A DNA stretch of 64,000 nucleotides, taken from positions 12,777,484-12,841,483 of the forward strand of contig CM024174.1 in assembly GCA_013433145.1 (NCBI GenBank). The letters run 5' to 3'. The position numbers and the translations under genes were made by a program. The notes under the pieces are model-generated. The model was not told where the DNA came from and made no database searches. It was given only the letters and a program-made list of their open reading frames with translations. Positions 37,608 to 49,743 of the stretch are shown here, piece by piece (the stretch's first letter is position 1; each line of letters begins with the position of its first letter). The DNA is from Ascaris suum. Taxonomy: Eukaryota > Nematoda > Chromadorea > Rhabditida > Ascarididae.

Positions 37608-37687
<80 letters not shown>

Positions 37688-38274
37688 ATGAAATTTAACA
37701 CGCTAAGAAACAAGTAAGAACATAATCGCAACGTTATTCATTGAGTTCGCATCTTAATATCTTCTCTTTATTGACTTCTTATTGCTTCTCGTCTTTTCAC
37801 TTCGTTTTTCTTGCTCCTCATTAAATATTCTCTACACTTGTCTTTTTGATCACTGTCGAATCTGTTCGACATTAATGCAGTTTTTCATTACTGCTTCTTT
37901 TATATTTTCTCGTTCGCCTGAGCAGTCTCTTATCTTCTACAATATCATGATTATTCACGATAAACCTATCATGATCATCAACCAAACGTTCACTCATATC
38001 TCAATAATGCACCTTCTTTTTTTTCCTTAAAATAGACAGGGATTTAGAGAATATTTATTCATCGGGGGAGGATATTTTCGCATAAGAAGTGATGATGAAA
38101 TGCGATAAGAGGGGATCGTGGGAGGCCTTCACAGAGATAGTTTAATATGCTCAAAGGGCGAGGCATTGCAAATGAATTTTTATTTTGGCTGCATCAACAG
38201 GCTTCGCTTTGTTTTCTTTTTTTCCCGCGCGGGAGGACACACTATGTACACCTCTTGTCAAGCTTCTTCCTTTT
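35982..38274. repeat. Right arm of 4.65-kb inverted duplication
   Basis: Mirror of 33622-35933 across a 48-bp centre (35934-35981). TA runs lie at 36101-36154 and 37611-37683. The arm ends in CTTCTTCCTTTT, where the left arm has AAAAGGAAG lacking one triplet. The 435-bp repeat copy 2 begins only about 17-30 bp beyond this end. Confidence 0.95.
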
Positions 38275-38304
38275 AAAATGGCGTTTTTACTTGAAAAGAT
38301 AAAT

Positions 38305-38739
38305 TTGCTGAATTGCAGACATCGCTTCCGAGCATCGAATCTCGTCGCAGTGAGCTGCCGAAAAAAATTCACCTTTTTTCAAATTTTTTAAGGAAATTCT
38401 TTGAAGAACCCATAGTTGCTGCTTGCTAAGGCAAAGTGTTTCCACTAATGCCTGTAGTGTTTTCGCCCTCCTAGATTATGAGAGCGTCGAGTGATTGAGG
38501 TTTTATATGAGATTAAAGACATATTTACGAACAAAGGTAGTAGAAGAATGCTCAGTGAGATATAAAACATGATGAATTTTTAACTCTTTAAATCTCTGAA
38601 GTTTGATGGATAATTTGATCCACTCTGAAGGAGGAGGAATATAATATGATGACAAATAGTGCCAGACGATAAATTTAAATTGGTAAATGAAAAAAATTTA
38701 ATTAATATCGGCAGCAGTTACTATATCACTTAGAGGAAA
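38305..38739. repeat. 435-bp duplicated segment, copy 2
   Basis: Direct-orientation partner of 24692-25126, same length, about two mismatches. It abuts the outer end of the right arm of the inverted duplication. Confidence 0.9.
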
Positions 38740-41700
38740 TAATATCGAATAGAAATCCTTTACTTACCGGTCGAATAAACAAGCTGTTTAAATATTTGCT
38801 GATAACGAACGTATCATTAGAGAGATAGTGGAAGCAAATTACGACGTTTCTGAGTGATGCTCACATTAAAACAGCGATAGTAATCAAACCTAGAAGGATA
38901 GGGTGTTTCGGCGTTTAATGCGTTCAATGCATATTCCCACTTACAAGTCCTAAAAGATGTTTTAATTTGCAAGCGTGCATTACACGTACAACAAAGTTGG
39001 AATGGCCAACGCTGTGGAATCAATTGTATAACATATGCTTGGTTACTTCAACAAAGCGAGCGTGCGAGGACATGAACATTGCACGTGACAACAGCGAATT
39101 TAAGGAAGAACCTCAGCGTTCGAATAACACTTCCTTGGAAGTTATCTATGAAACGACTCGAGGAAAAACTCGAAATAATAACAAAAAGTCATCGTTTCTA
39201 CAGCATAAGCCTAAAGAAAGAAGAAAAAGCAATCTATGAGTGAGCGCTGAATCTTTCGATTCCAATGATTCGTTCGTTCACATGCTGCGCTCACCTGTGT
39301 GACGCATCGAAGAGCCATGAGGTGAAAGGATAGTTATCGGATGCGCCTCCTCGCCAAAACCGCGATCAGTAACGAGCACTTAATGCTCTTTGGGGGTTTT
39401 GCGGAACAGATGCTGACCGCAGTCACCGATCGCGTGGTCGAACACAGCAGCTGTGAGGGGTTCGGAGATGGCGAATAGGATGGGGACTGTTCGATACCTC
39501 AAATGGCGGGGTATCAAGGGGACCCGGTGCTACGGCGCTGATGTTCGCAACGAAATATTGAGCCGCCGAAACACGCTCGTCCGTACGCTGGCTACAACTT
39601 GACGGCTTTCGCCTCATTTGGCAGATGTGTGAACGGAAGCCGCGATTCGCGCTAAATAGTGCAAATATATTTGCGCCGTCAACAATCAATTGTTCGTCTT
39701 CCTAGTCTTAGCGAAGCGCACAGTAACGATGGCTGGAAGGGGAAGTAGATAAAAGCGTTGGCAGCCATCTGCTGAGAAAAATACCACACATAGTCAATTC
39801 TTAAACAAAGGATTCAAAAGAAGACGCTCGTCAGCTCTGATAAAAGAGACGCATGGGATGCAGCAAGTGAATGTTCTTACAAAATTGAGGTATTGCATAT
39901 ATCGTAAAATCACTCAAAATTTTCAATATATTTACAGCTCAACAGCACTGCCAAATATGAAGCAGATGTCTAAGCGGAATATGGAGGCATCCCGCATATA
40001 GTAAATCAAACGAGGAAAGCTGAGAATCGACACAGACCCACTTCAGAGGTTTCTGTCAGTTTCAGTTTCCCTCAACTTTGTGAGCAAGTCCCTAAAGAGA
40101 TTTCTTTTCATATATGCCTCGCCGCACATAGGTCACTACCTCATGTTTTATGAAACAATTTTTAGATCTTATAAATGCAAAGATATCTACATTAGAGGAA
40201 AGCTGTTCGGATGTAAGAGGAATAAGCGATGAGGAAACCAAAATCTGAAGAGAGCGAGGAACGTCGAAAACGGAATTCATGAAGGAAAAAGAAGAACTGC
40301 ATAGACGAATATGGAACAACTATCGATTCATTTCACATATAAATACCTCTCCGGATAAATTTTAAAGGGGCATTATTCACTACAGCAATTATGCTAATTT
40401 CACTCTTTATACATAAAGCAGTTTGCACTATACAGAACTATCAATGAAATCGCTCAAAAGACGACAAAAAATTCACAGAAAATCCAAAAACAATGAACTA
40501 GAAGATTGCAGTCCTTTCAATGAGTTGATAATATAATGAAAGATAATCTGATTATAACGCAGTGGCCCTATGCTTGAAAGAGGAAACAACACAATACGCT
40601 GAACATGCCGTTTACTAAGATAATCGACCGGTTGGCCGGTTGACTCCAAGAACGTCCAATGCAGCGAACAGTTATATCTTTACTCAGGTGGAAGTCGGCA
40701 CACTTAACAACGAACTAATAGTCTCTGCTCTGCAACAAGAGGCATCCGTACCATGGCAGAGCGAACGTTCGAAAAATTATAGCATATCTACACGAGATCA
40801 GAGCTTTTATTCGCTCATCCCGCTATAATCGATTTTGTTTCGATGGACAATATTCTAAATTTTCAATAGTCTGTGCTCGCCAGCACACCAAGCAATTACA
40901 GATCACCTAAAGCTGAGCGGATGAATGGAATATGAGGAGCAAGTTTGAGTCACTGTCGGACATTGTCTGCCATGGCTAACCACTGACCTTTTCAGGTCCA
41001 CCAAGATGCTCGAAACATGCGCAGTGCGGTGGCACCACTTCACAAAGACATTGATTGCGGTCGGTCATAGTGCTTCAGGATAGAGCAGAAAAGAGAAGGG
41101 AACTGTGCAGGTTGGCTAGATCTCGCGTTGTTCAAGTGTGACTCCATTTGAGTTTGTCATATAATCGCAAGAATTCAACGAAGCCTATCGACTGCTGCAG
41201 AACCGTAATTTAATGAATCCGTTCGCACCGGCGCACAAATATCAATCACGGTAACAATGAATCAAACTGTAGTAAGTACTGATTTCGTCATCGTGAGGTA
41301 TTAACCAATTCGAAGCGCACAATCTTCGGCAACACAGTTCGAAATTCGCACAGCTCCTCGATGACGATAGTTGATGAAGGTTTGATGGCGCAGCAAATCC
41401 ACCTCTTTTGCGCTCTCAATCATATGCAAAACCCCTGACCTCTGCACGTAAAACTGCAAACACGCCGAATAACAATTCACGAAGTCTATATCAACCGCGT
41501 TGCAAGCAAAATAATAAATGTAACGGTGAGGCTATGAAGTGCAAGGCATTAGCCAAAGTATAAGCTTATTTATTAGTCCACGCATTTCTTTAATGCACAA
41601 TAATACAACTGTATTAAACTTCAACTGTTAGAGAGACAACTCGCACTTAGAGGCTCGAGAAAGCAAACACTCTGAACAATCTCTTCCATAGTTTGTTTTT

Positions 41701-44700
41701 GAAAAAATAAATAAAGGACCGCATAATTGCATAACAGAGCAAATCGATGTAAAACATCACACAACTAGCAGAGAAGTAAAAACGTTAAAAAGAAGAGAAA
41801 GAAAAGAAAAAAGCAGCTGCATTCGCGTGTTCAATCCACCTCAACTAACAAAAACCTATGTGAGTTGGAAAAGTGAGGGAAAGCATTGAAAAGAGGAGTT
41901 GCAATTTGCACTATAAAAATGCCTTGTGGAGAAGGATGCACGAACGACCAACCATGAACACTAATGACCAGGACGAGAATCACTTGGAAAAAGCAGCTTC
42001 TGTTTAATAAACCAGAGTCAACGCGCTTCGCTCTTCACGCCGAATGCATCGCTGTGGTCACCCTTCCACATAGACAGCGCAAATAAGGTGATGATCACCT
42101 GAAGCCCTGAAAGTGTACTTAGTAACTGGCGTGTGCTTCCAATCTTACCTGCTTAGTCACGAGCATACCCACTCACGACAGAGTTAATCACAAAACACGC
42201 AGATAAGCCGCTTCTATTGTCACCCAGAGCCAATGTATAAATGTAATAACACAAAGCAGACAAGCTGACGTCAACAAGCAGATAAAACGCCGTCATTCGA
42301 CGCATTACCCGCACTCGCAATAATAGCAATGAAATGGTGCACCATAATGCACACTGTAAAAACGATTGCGCACCTTTTAATCGGATATCACATCCACAAA
42401 TACCCGATCACCGAATATCAAACCTCCCAATGGAATGCCTAGATATAGTCCCACACAAACGCCAACCAAGCACTTATAATAGAAAGAAAAACAATAACAT
42501 CCTGACCAAAAAGCAGCACTACCTGAGGCACAGCGAGTGGTGGGCTATCTTCGGAAATATTGTAACTGAGATCAAAAAGACCTGGGCAAATACATATGCT
42601 TCTTGCATTGGTGAATGAAAATAATAGGTGCAAATAACAGTACATAGGTTTGGTGACATATAACGCTGCAATCTTTCATAATCGATGCACGTTCGGATTC
42701 GGACTCGCTCTCATCGAAGGTGAGTGCAAGCAAGATAGAAGAAATGAAAGGTGCATTGCAACATTGATAGTGGTGACAGCTAGCTGGCATCGATGTGACA
42801 TCAAAGCGAATGAACCGTTGGACCCTCGGCCACAAAGTAATAAAATACGTCGAACGAATTTTGTCACAAAAACTTCACAGCGTACATCACCGAGCATTAC
42901 GACAAAAGAATCACTGAATCACATAAATACCACAAAGCAGTGCACAAAGTGTCAATAATAAATGCCACCCAAATAATGACAGCCCTTTAAATCAGCATCA
43001 CCAGCGTAGTCACTCTAACACATCAAATATACAAAGGATATTTTCATCACTTAACCCACTCAAACTATCGCAACCACTAGAATTGCCTATCCAAGATCAT
43101 GAAGCCCTTTCAAGCATCTAACACGTGCAGCCCCCATATTGCGCTCTCAGAGTTCACTATACTCACGAACGCATTTGAACACAAGCAACTTTGAACTTTC
43201 CGCTACACTATGTCAGCCTGCTAGCCCAAAAATAAGACGGTATTACATCAGCAAATAAAAAAATTAAAGGATATAGGCTTACGCTAATGGCTCAGTTTTT
43301 TCCTTAAACAAAAACCTTTGACGGAAAACACAATGGAAGAAAATTTACTTAAAATAGGTTAAATGCAGTTCTATAGGCGAAAGGCCTCGAAGTCGGAGCT
43401 TCTAAGGGGAAGGACATAAACAAAGCATTTCCTCAACCACACAAATTGATTTCTTTGCTAACTGCTATGCATACAGATATCAACTTTCAGCAAAAAGTGA
43501 TGACTTCCTCCCTGTCTGGTTCCTTATTCTACTCGTCTTCACTTCCTCAGAAAAGCAGAAATAATCAAAGATGCACTGCGATAACGTTCAGCATCGTCCG
43601 AAGCTCATTAATGAAATTAGATCTGGCGCTGAGAAAAAAGAAAGAGCACATAAAGCAAGCTACGGCGCAAACTATATCATTCCTGAGGAAGTGAATTTCG
43701 TTTGAGAAAACCTGATCACGATGTAACCACGAATTAGCTGCATACCGAACTACAATGTAACCACAGAATAGTCCATAGAACGGCCGTGATATTCGCGGTC
43801 GCTATTGGTTGAGTTAACAATGAAGCAGTGAATTGGCCAAACAGTTAATAAAACTTCAAGGGTTAAGCTCGATCAGAACTTCAGGAAAAGCATTACGCGA
43901 AAAACGTGCGGCGAATGCGTCAAGCCACAGTAAAGCAAAAGTATTATGTGAAGGGGGTGCTGAGTGTTAGTGTGTCGTTCGGCAAATAAATCAATCGGGG
44001 GCTAATTGCTTTCACAACGAGCAAAGCAGTGCGCCGCTCAATGCGTTGTGCACTAACGTGCAACTGCACGTTAGCAACACGTCCCATCAACGAGGAAACA
44101 ACCGCCATCATATGCCAACTCCTCTTAACTATTCCAAATATCCTATGGTTCGTGGCACCCAAAAAACAATCACCTATCATCGAAACTTTCGTTTACAAGA
44201 CTCAGTCACAGTAGAGTCTAAGCATCAACTAATAGCGGAGATAAGTCTCATTTCAGTACCCCCTAAAGAAGAACAAAAAAATTACGGCTCCATTGAAGGA
44301 CGTAGAGGGTCTGCAAAAAATAGCAGCCGAACCTCGTAAGTACCAGTTTTAAAGAGCTTTTAGCGCGTTAATCTATGCACATTTTATTGATGAAAGACGC
44401 TTAATCAAATGCTTGCGAACACGTCAACAGATTGTTCTGTAGCGCAAAGTTTCAGCATCACATACAGAAATGAACGGTTCATCGCGTTCAAATCCTACAC
44501 TTCACTTATAAACTGCAAGCGAAAGAATATATTTGCAACAGCAAAAATCAGCCAAACCCACGACGCTCAATAAAAAACAAATCGTTTTAGTAGCTTAGCT
44601 CTTCACCAATACTGCGAAGTCTTTTATGACTGCGCGTATAATAATAATATCAAACAACATTAATACTATTATTTTGGAAAAGAAGAAACAATAACTCAAC

Positions 44701-46387
44701 TAATACAGTATCAATGCTATGAGTGCAGTTCACTCGTTGTTCTCTCACACAACCTCTTCAAAACCCAGAGACGCTTAAGCGTATTACCTTCTACGAACCT
44801 CCTGTACCGAATATCCTCGTTATGATGTTCAAATCAGAAATGTTGCTAACAAATGAAGATCATATGATACAAAAAAGCAAGCAGCTTAGAATCAAGACGC
44901 TAGCCGGATGCGAAGGGAGCACCAACAGTCCCAAATAAACATAACTGTCGGGTCGCTTATGCAGCAGGGACAGCAAATGCAAAATCAGATGTCTTTGAAA
45001 AAAAAACAACTGGAAATCACAAGTTTCGCCTCCAAAGAGTTTTTCATAGTCACTAACGAGGCAGTTGATAACTACACCAATGCAAACAAAACAACATCGA
45101 AATCGACGCTACCATCGAAAACAAATAAGGTCGAGGAAATCCATCCCATGCTGCATCAACAATACTGATGGCAGAAAGAAGCACATGCGAAGAAACGGCA
45201 GCAAAGTTCTGAAGCAATTGAGGTCCGTGCAATTGAGTAGTGCGCCGCTGTTCCTGTTTTGTTTGCATACTTGCTGTTACTTATCTGGATACTTCAATGT
45301 AACACTTCGTGGATGAGAGCAAAGAAATTATTCGTAGAAACATTTCAAAAAATGCCAACATGCAGCCATCACTTCGAAAAATAACGAGTTGGCAACTCAC
45401 TTATTCACTGAGCATAGGCTTAACAATACTGGAATCACGCGTGTAACGAAGAAATCGAGACACAAATCACAAGTATACAAAACAAAACATGTCATGCGCA
45501 TAAACAAATATTCACACAAATGCGAATGCCCGCTTCACTCAAGACAATGGAGCTCTGGACGTGTAATGAATGAAAGTAATTGCAACGTACCCTATCAGCG
45601 ATGAATCACTTGTGAAGGAATCTCGGGTTATGTACACTGCTCTTAGAAGCAAATCAGAAATAGCTCATAAAAATGGCTATGCACCACTTTGAACAATAAC
45701 CACACATTACATTAAAACACTGATTTAAGATGCATCACACTGTCAATCGCCTATGCCATTCCAGTGACTAAATCATTCTTGCCACTACATCCGCCTTCAA
45801 GAAGAAACCAGCATGAAGTGAACTCTTGCTCACTTCGCGATCGATGTGTCAAAGAAAGCGGCTAGAAACTGTCGCGACAAAGCTGTCACATAATTGAAAG
45901 CATTTCAGAAAAAATTTCTGGATTATAACATCCTCCTCTCTCATAAATAGTACGTACTGAAAGCATGATTGTTTCAAAACCGAAAGACTAACCAGTCGAA
46001 TGTCGATTTACAGAAAGCATAGGCGAATCCTTTCGTGGCGTCGTATGTCACCGATGTACCACTGGTTGCCTGGAAGTGCACACGCTCGAAGCCACTGTCC
46101 AATGAACACAAACATGGAAGCAACTTAGGTCGAAACAGTCACGTGGCACACACGACATACGAGCGCTTATGGTCATGATGTGTTAAAGGAGCATCTTTGA
46201 TGCAGTGACAAATTTCTCCTCAGACTGCATTCTCCTAAAACGTGAAATGAGGTCACCTTATGCATGAAACTCCTGCATCATCCTTCTAAGTGAACGTTTT
46301 CGACATTTCTTTTCACCTAAGCATTCAAATGGAAAATCTTAGCGCAAAGTTCACATTCGCAGCAACAACATCGCTTTCTATTTCCAC
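38740..46387. other. A-rich stretch without firm genes
   Basis: The + strand is A-rich throughout, and most frames are Lys/Asn/Thr-rich + strand ORFs under 105 codons, as A-richness alone would give. It may be an intron of a minus-strand transcript. The block 39270-39740 differs by being GC-rich and is listed separately. Confidence 0.4.
39270..39740. other. GC-rich foreign-looking block, probable repeat fragment
   Basis: About 470 bp stands out by GC content and by motifs such as GGGGTATCAAGGGGACCC and CCGCGATTCGCGC. It contains a 88-codon minus frame without a domain. Composition and lack of coding pattern suggest the non-coding end of a mobile element. I cannot name the class. Confidence 0.4.
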
Positions 46388-46647
46388 TGCAGGGCGATGA
46401 GGTGAACGGCGACAACTGCGACCTGCAGTCTGCTTCCGCGATCAGCGCCCCCCTTCCCTCTCCTCCCACCTCACAAACTTTTAAGTTCCCTTCTCTGCAT
46501 CACTCTTCGAACAGAAGGACGTCACTGCACTCAAAAAAACAAAAAGAAAATGAGGCGGATAACAATGAGGTTCAAAAGGAAAGTAACGAGGCCCACGTCA
46601 TAGCATCGCTCATTCATTTTATGATCAATGTGACGGCTTCTTATTAA
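46388..46647 (+). CDS. Weak candidate exon, low-complexity
   Basis: After a good acceptor (CTATTTCCACTGCAG at about 46379-46393) a + frame encodes GDEVNGDNCDLQSASAIS, PLPSPPTSQTFKF and a Lys/Glu/Asn-rich end before a stop. Its GC content is higher than its surroundings. It lies in a region otherwise read as intron of a minus-strand gene, so it could be chance. Confidence 0.22.
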
Positions 46648-46800
46648 ATGAAAACATTAATGCCATCGGTTGCTCAAGTTCATGAAGGAGCATCTGCGTC
46701 TGATAAGCTTTCCAACTTGTGTTGAAATCGCGAAATAAATATACAGCCGCAATCACAGAACAGCGAACGAACAAACAAGCATGTGCATAGCAACAAACAT

Positions 46801-46805
<5 letters not shown>

Positions 46806-46875
<70 letters not shown>
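46806..46875. repeat. (TA)n tract
   Basis: An uninterrupted TA run directly upstream of the repeat copy that starts at 46881. Confidence 0.95.
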
Positions 46876-46876
<1 letters not shown>

Positions 46877-46880
46877 CATA

Positions 46881-47373
46881 TAACATTTAAGGATGCATAA
46901 AAGATTGCAGTGGCAAACTAGAATCAGTAGGAGAGTAATTCTGTTTCAACTACCAATTTCTCTACGAATTTCCTCTTAATCTGATTTGAAGGTAGCGCAA
47001 AATAAATGATTAAGGCTACTTTTAGCTCAAGTTGACGACATGTTGCAAGAAAAATGCAAAACAGTTATCAGTCACTCTCGGAAATTTATTTCTAGAAAGC
47101 CACAATCTTGGCTAAACTCTAAAATTGCTATAAGAGCAAGCTTAGCACGGTACTTCGAATACAACTACATAATGAGGATTATTTATACTAATATTTATTT
47201 GACATCAAAAAAGTTTATATCATTTATAGCAAAAACCAACCAAAACTACAAACACATGCAAAATTTAAAAAAGCCTCAATTGCTATCAACTTCAATTCAA
47301 AAAGCATTTTCCTTTCAACATTTTATTTTTACTCAAATCCTGAAACATTTCCACAAAGCTATTTCTTTTCACT
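46881..47373. repeat. Dispersed direct repeat, copy 1 (at least 490 bp)
   Basis: Starts AACATTTAAGGATGCATAAA beside a TA run. It matches 63506-64000 in the same orientation with scattered substitutions and small indels (roughly 95% by eye). Both copies carry a similar Lys/Asn/Ile-rich frame (for example ASLARYFEYNYI), which has no recognised domain. The end is set only by where copy 2 leaves the window. Confidence 0.9.
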
Positions 47374-49213
47374 CAAATATGATGCTGAAATAAATAAATG
47401 TCAAAGTGAGACAAGCGTAAGATAACGAGATCATCCATTTCTTAATTCAATTTTATAACATCGTGCTTTTTGCGCAAAAGCAATGCGATTTGACGACCGC
47501 CATCAGTTAATAGACCTATGACATTAAAATCGAAGTTATTTGTGCGGCGCCTACAATACAACCAAGAAGCGGTGCGCTTTTTTGAATTCAATGTACTGGA
47601 AAAGGCCAAAGACCACCGTTGCCTTCTATAATAAATCTCTGGCGTCAGTTAACGCTAATCCTTACAGTTTCAATATATTTTTGAAACGCTATCCGTTGTT
47701 GGGCTACATTGTGTATGGAGAAAATCCCTCTGTAAACAGAAGCAGAGGACATTCAGAAAAAAGAGACTAGAGCCATACCCACAGCCATTTTCATTTCAGA
47801 CGATATTCTAGATCTTTCAACCAAAAAGAAAAAATATCACAAAAACCAATAAATATTTTTTAATAAAAGCTTACGAGGATATATGTTCCGTCCCATTATC
47901 ATAAACAGACCATGAATACCGTAATAAAATGAACGATCGGGATTTGTCGATTATGAATCAATTCTCAACTATACGATCATCGCCTTTCCTTTCAGTAAGC
48001 TCGGGACAAGTTCGTACTTGCAGCTTACCACGGAGAAGCAAATAAAAGCAGATGCAAATTTAGCCGAATAATAAAAAAAGAAGCAATTTCTCTTCAAACT
48101 GACCTACGAGACAGACAACAAATTTCCACCTGAGTGCCGCTTTTTCAGCCTACCAGTGAGGCTGCAAGCCGAACATTCACTTTACATATATAAAAATTAA
48201 CTTTTTTTAATACAACTTTCATAACGTGAGAATTTTTGCGCAAATTTTGGAAAAAATTTTTAAAATAACCTTTGAATTTGCAACTAGAAAAATTCAGTGC
48301 AATATTCATTAAAAAGAACTTCCTCGATCAGCATCTAACCCAAAAATCTAGGAACTCATCGACCAAACTCCGAAAAAGCAATTATTGATAACTGAGAGTT
48401 TATGCTCCAGGCTATTTTCGGTTTAATTTTTTAATCACTAATGCCTCAAATAATTGCTTAATAAATATTTCAGCAGCTCTTTTTTCTTTGACAGGTTTCA
48501 AATGTATCGGCTAATTACGCTTAAATATCCCGTAATTAGCTAGTACAATCAGTAACAACCAGTAACTGGCCTCATAGCAAGGCCTTTTCAGTGCACAAAT
48601 TTACAAACAAATAGATAATATCCATCTCCATTATCATCGTTACATTACCGCTATCATATAAAACGCTAACTCTCGGGCACTCGGCTTGAATTCACCTTAA
48701 CGATGAAAAAATTGCAAACCGAACTTCTTTATTACTGAATACAATCGACAGTATCGATAATACTTACTCAAAAAACAAAGTAAAAAACTTATTAATTTCA
48801 ATACTTTTCTGAATATCGGTACCCATGACTGCAGTAATTTAATAATTCCGGTGAGAGGTTTTTCATTTCTCTTATCTCAAAATGAAATTAAATTTGGAGA
48901 TGTGCTTTTTCGCAACGCGCAACTCAAGGAAATAAATTAACTGAAATCAAAATCGATTATATCAAAATTAAAATAATACCTCTCAATTTAACTACATATA
49001 CTAGCAGTCGATTATGCTGCTGTTATGCCATCCAAATATAACAGGCCTGATTTCATTTTTCGACAATGCTGCCTCCCATCTAGCACGGTCATACTCGTGT
49101 AGCACCCAACCTTTTGCAAAATAAATTCACTACTCAGGTACATACAAACAGGTATGATTGCTAATCAGCTGAGAAGCGAAGGTTCTTCACTAAAAATTAT
49201 TAAAAGTGCTTAC
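47374..49213. other. No gene recognised
   Basis: A-rich + strand with short frames. No supported exon. Confidence 0.45.
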
Positions 49214-49265
49214 GATTCGCAGGCGACTAGATTGTACGCGGGCCCACAAGACGAACTCGTCTTCG
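49214..49265 (-). CDS. Candidate Ig-type exon (minus strand)
   Basis: A 52-nt exon sits between CAACTATTTTCAG and GAATC/GTAAGC, both strong. The favoured frame reads EDEFVLWARVQSSRLRI, which has the V-x-W-x-R and R-L-x-I spacing of an Ig domain. It resembles the 60779-60882 exon (VSWRARGS, GRLTIQ). If real, the Ig gene extends this far with long introns. Very short, so the family call is tentative. Confidence 0.38.
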
Positions 49266-49275
49266 CTGAAAATAG

Positions 49276-49743
49276 TTGATTTGCATTGAGAAAATTATAT
49301 GTAAATTACAATCAACGGGAATATTTCATTCTCATTTAAACGCCGAAAAAGACCCCATCGTTTATAGCAACTCATCTTTACAGGTGATCGCAGGAACAAG
49401 TAGCAAAAATGAGAAACATTTCACATATACAGCATCACATAATATTTCTTCACACGACGCTTGGCAAAATCCCATTAACGAGAGGATGTTTGCAATAGAG
49501 ACCTCTACTACTGTGAGAAGTTCATGTTTTCAGATTCCCTCATCCTCTTGTAATCCCCCTGATAAAAATATTCCAAGCGTAAAAATGAGCCCATCTCTTA
49601 AAACAGAAAAGCCGTCTACAGGCAGGCTGACACAGCCTGTCATGTTACTTGCACATCTTTCGTCTGGCATCATGTCAGGAATCATAGATCGCAACCAATT
49701 GAACGATCAGGCTAAGAGAAGTGAAAGGACGGGTGCGCCTTGA
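49276..49743 (+). other. 155-codon + strand ORF, unassigned
   Basis: This is the longest frame outside simple repeats. It is Ser/Thr/Asn-rich without domain, signal or membrane segment. It is antisense to the presumed minus-strand transcript, and its length is only mildly unexpected for this composition. It could be chance or a fragment of a disordered protein. Confidence 0.15.

Noticed and set aside
42334..45604. Series of + strand ORFs of 60-100 codons
   Set aside because: They are Lys/Asn/Thr/Gln-rich as expected from an A-rich strand, with no domains and no chain of phase-matched splice sites.
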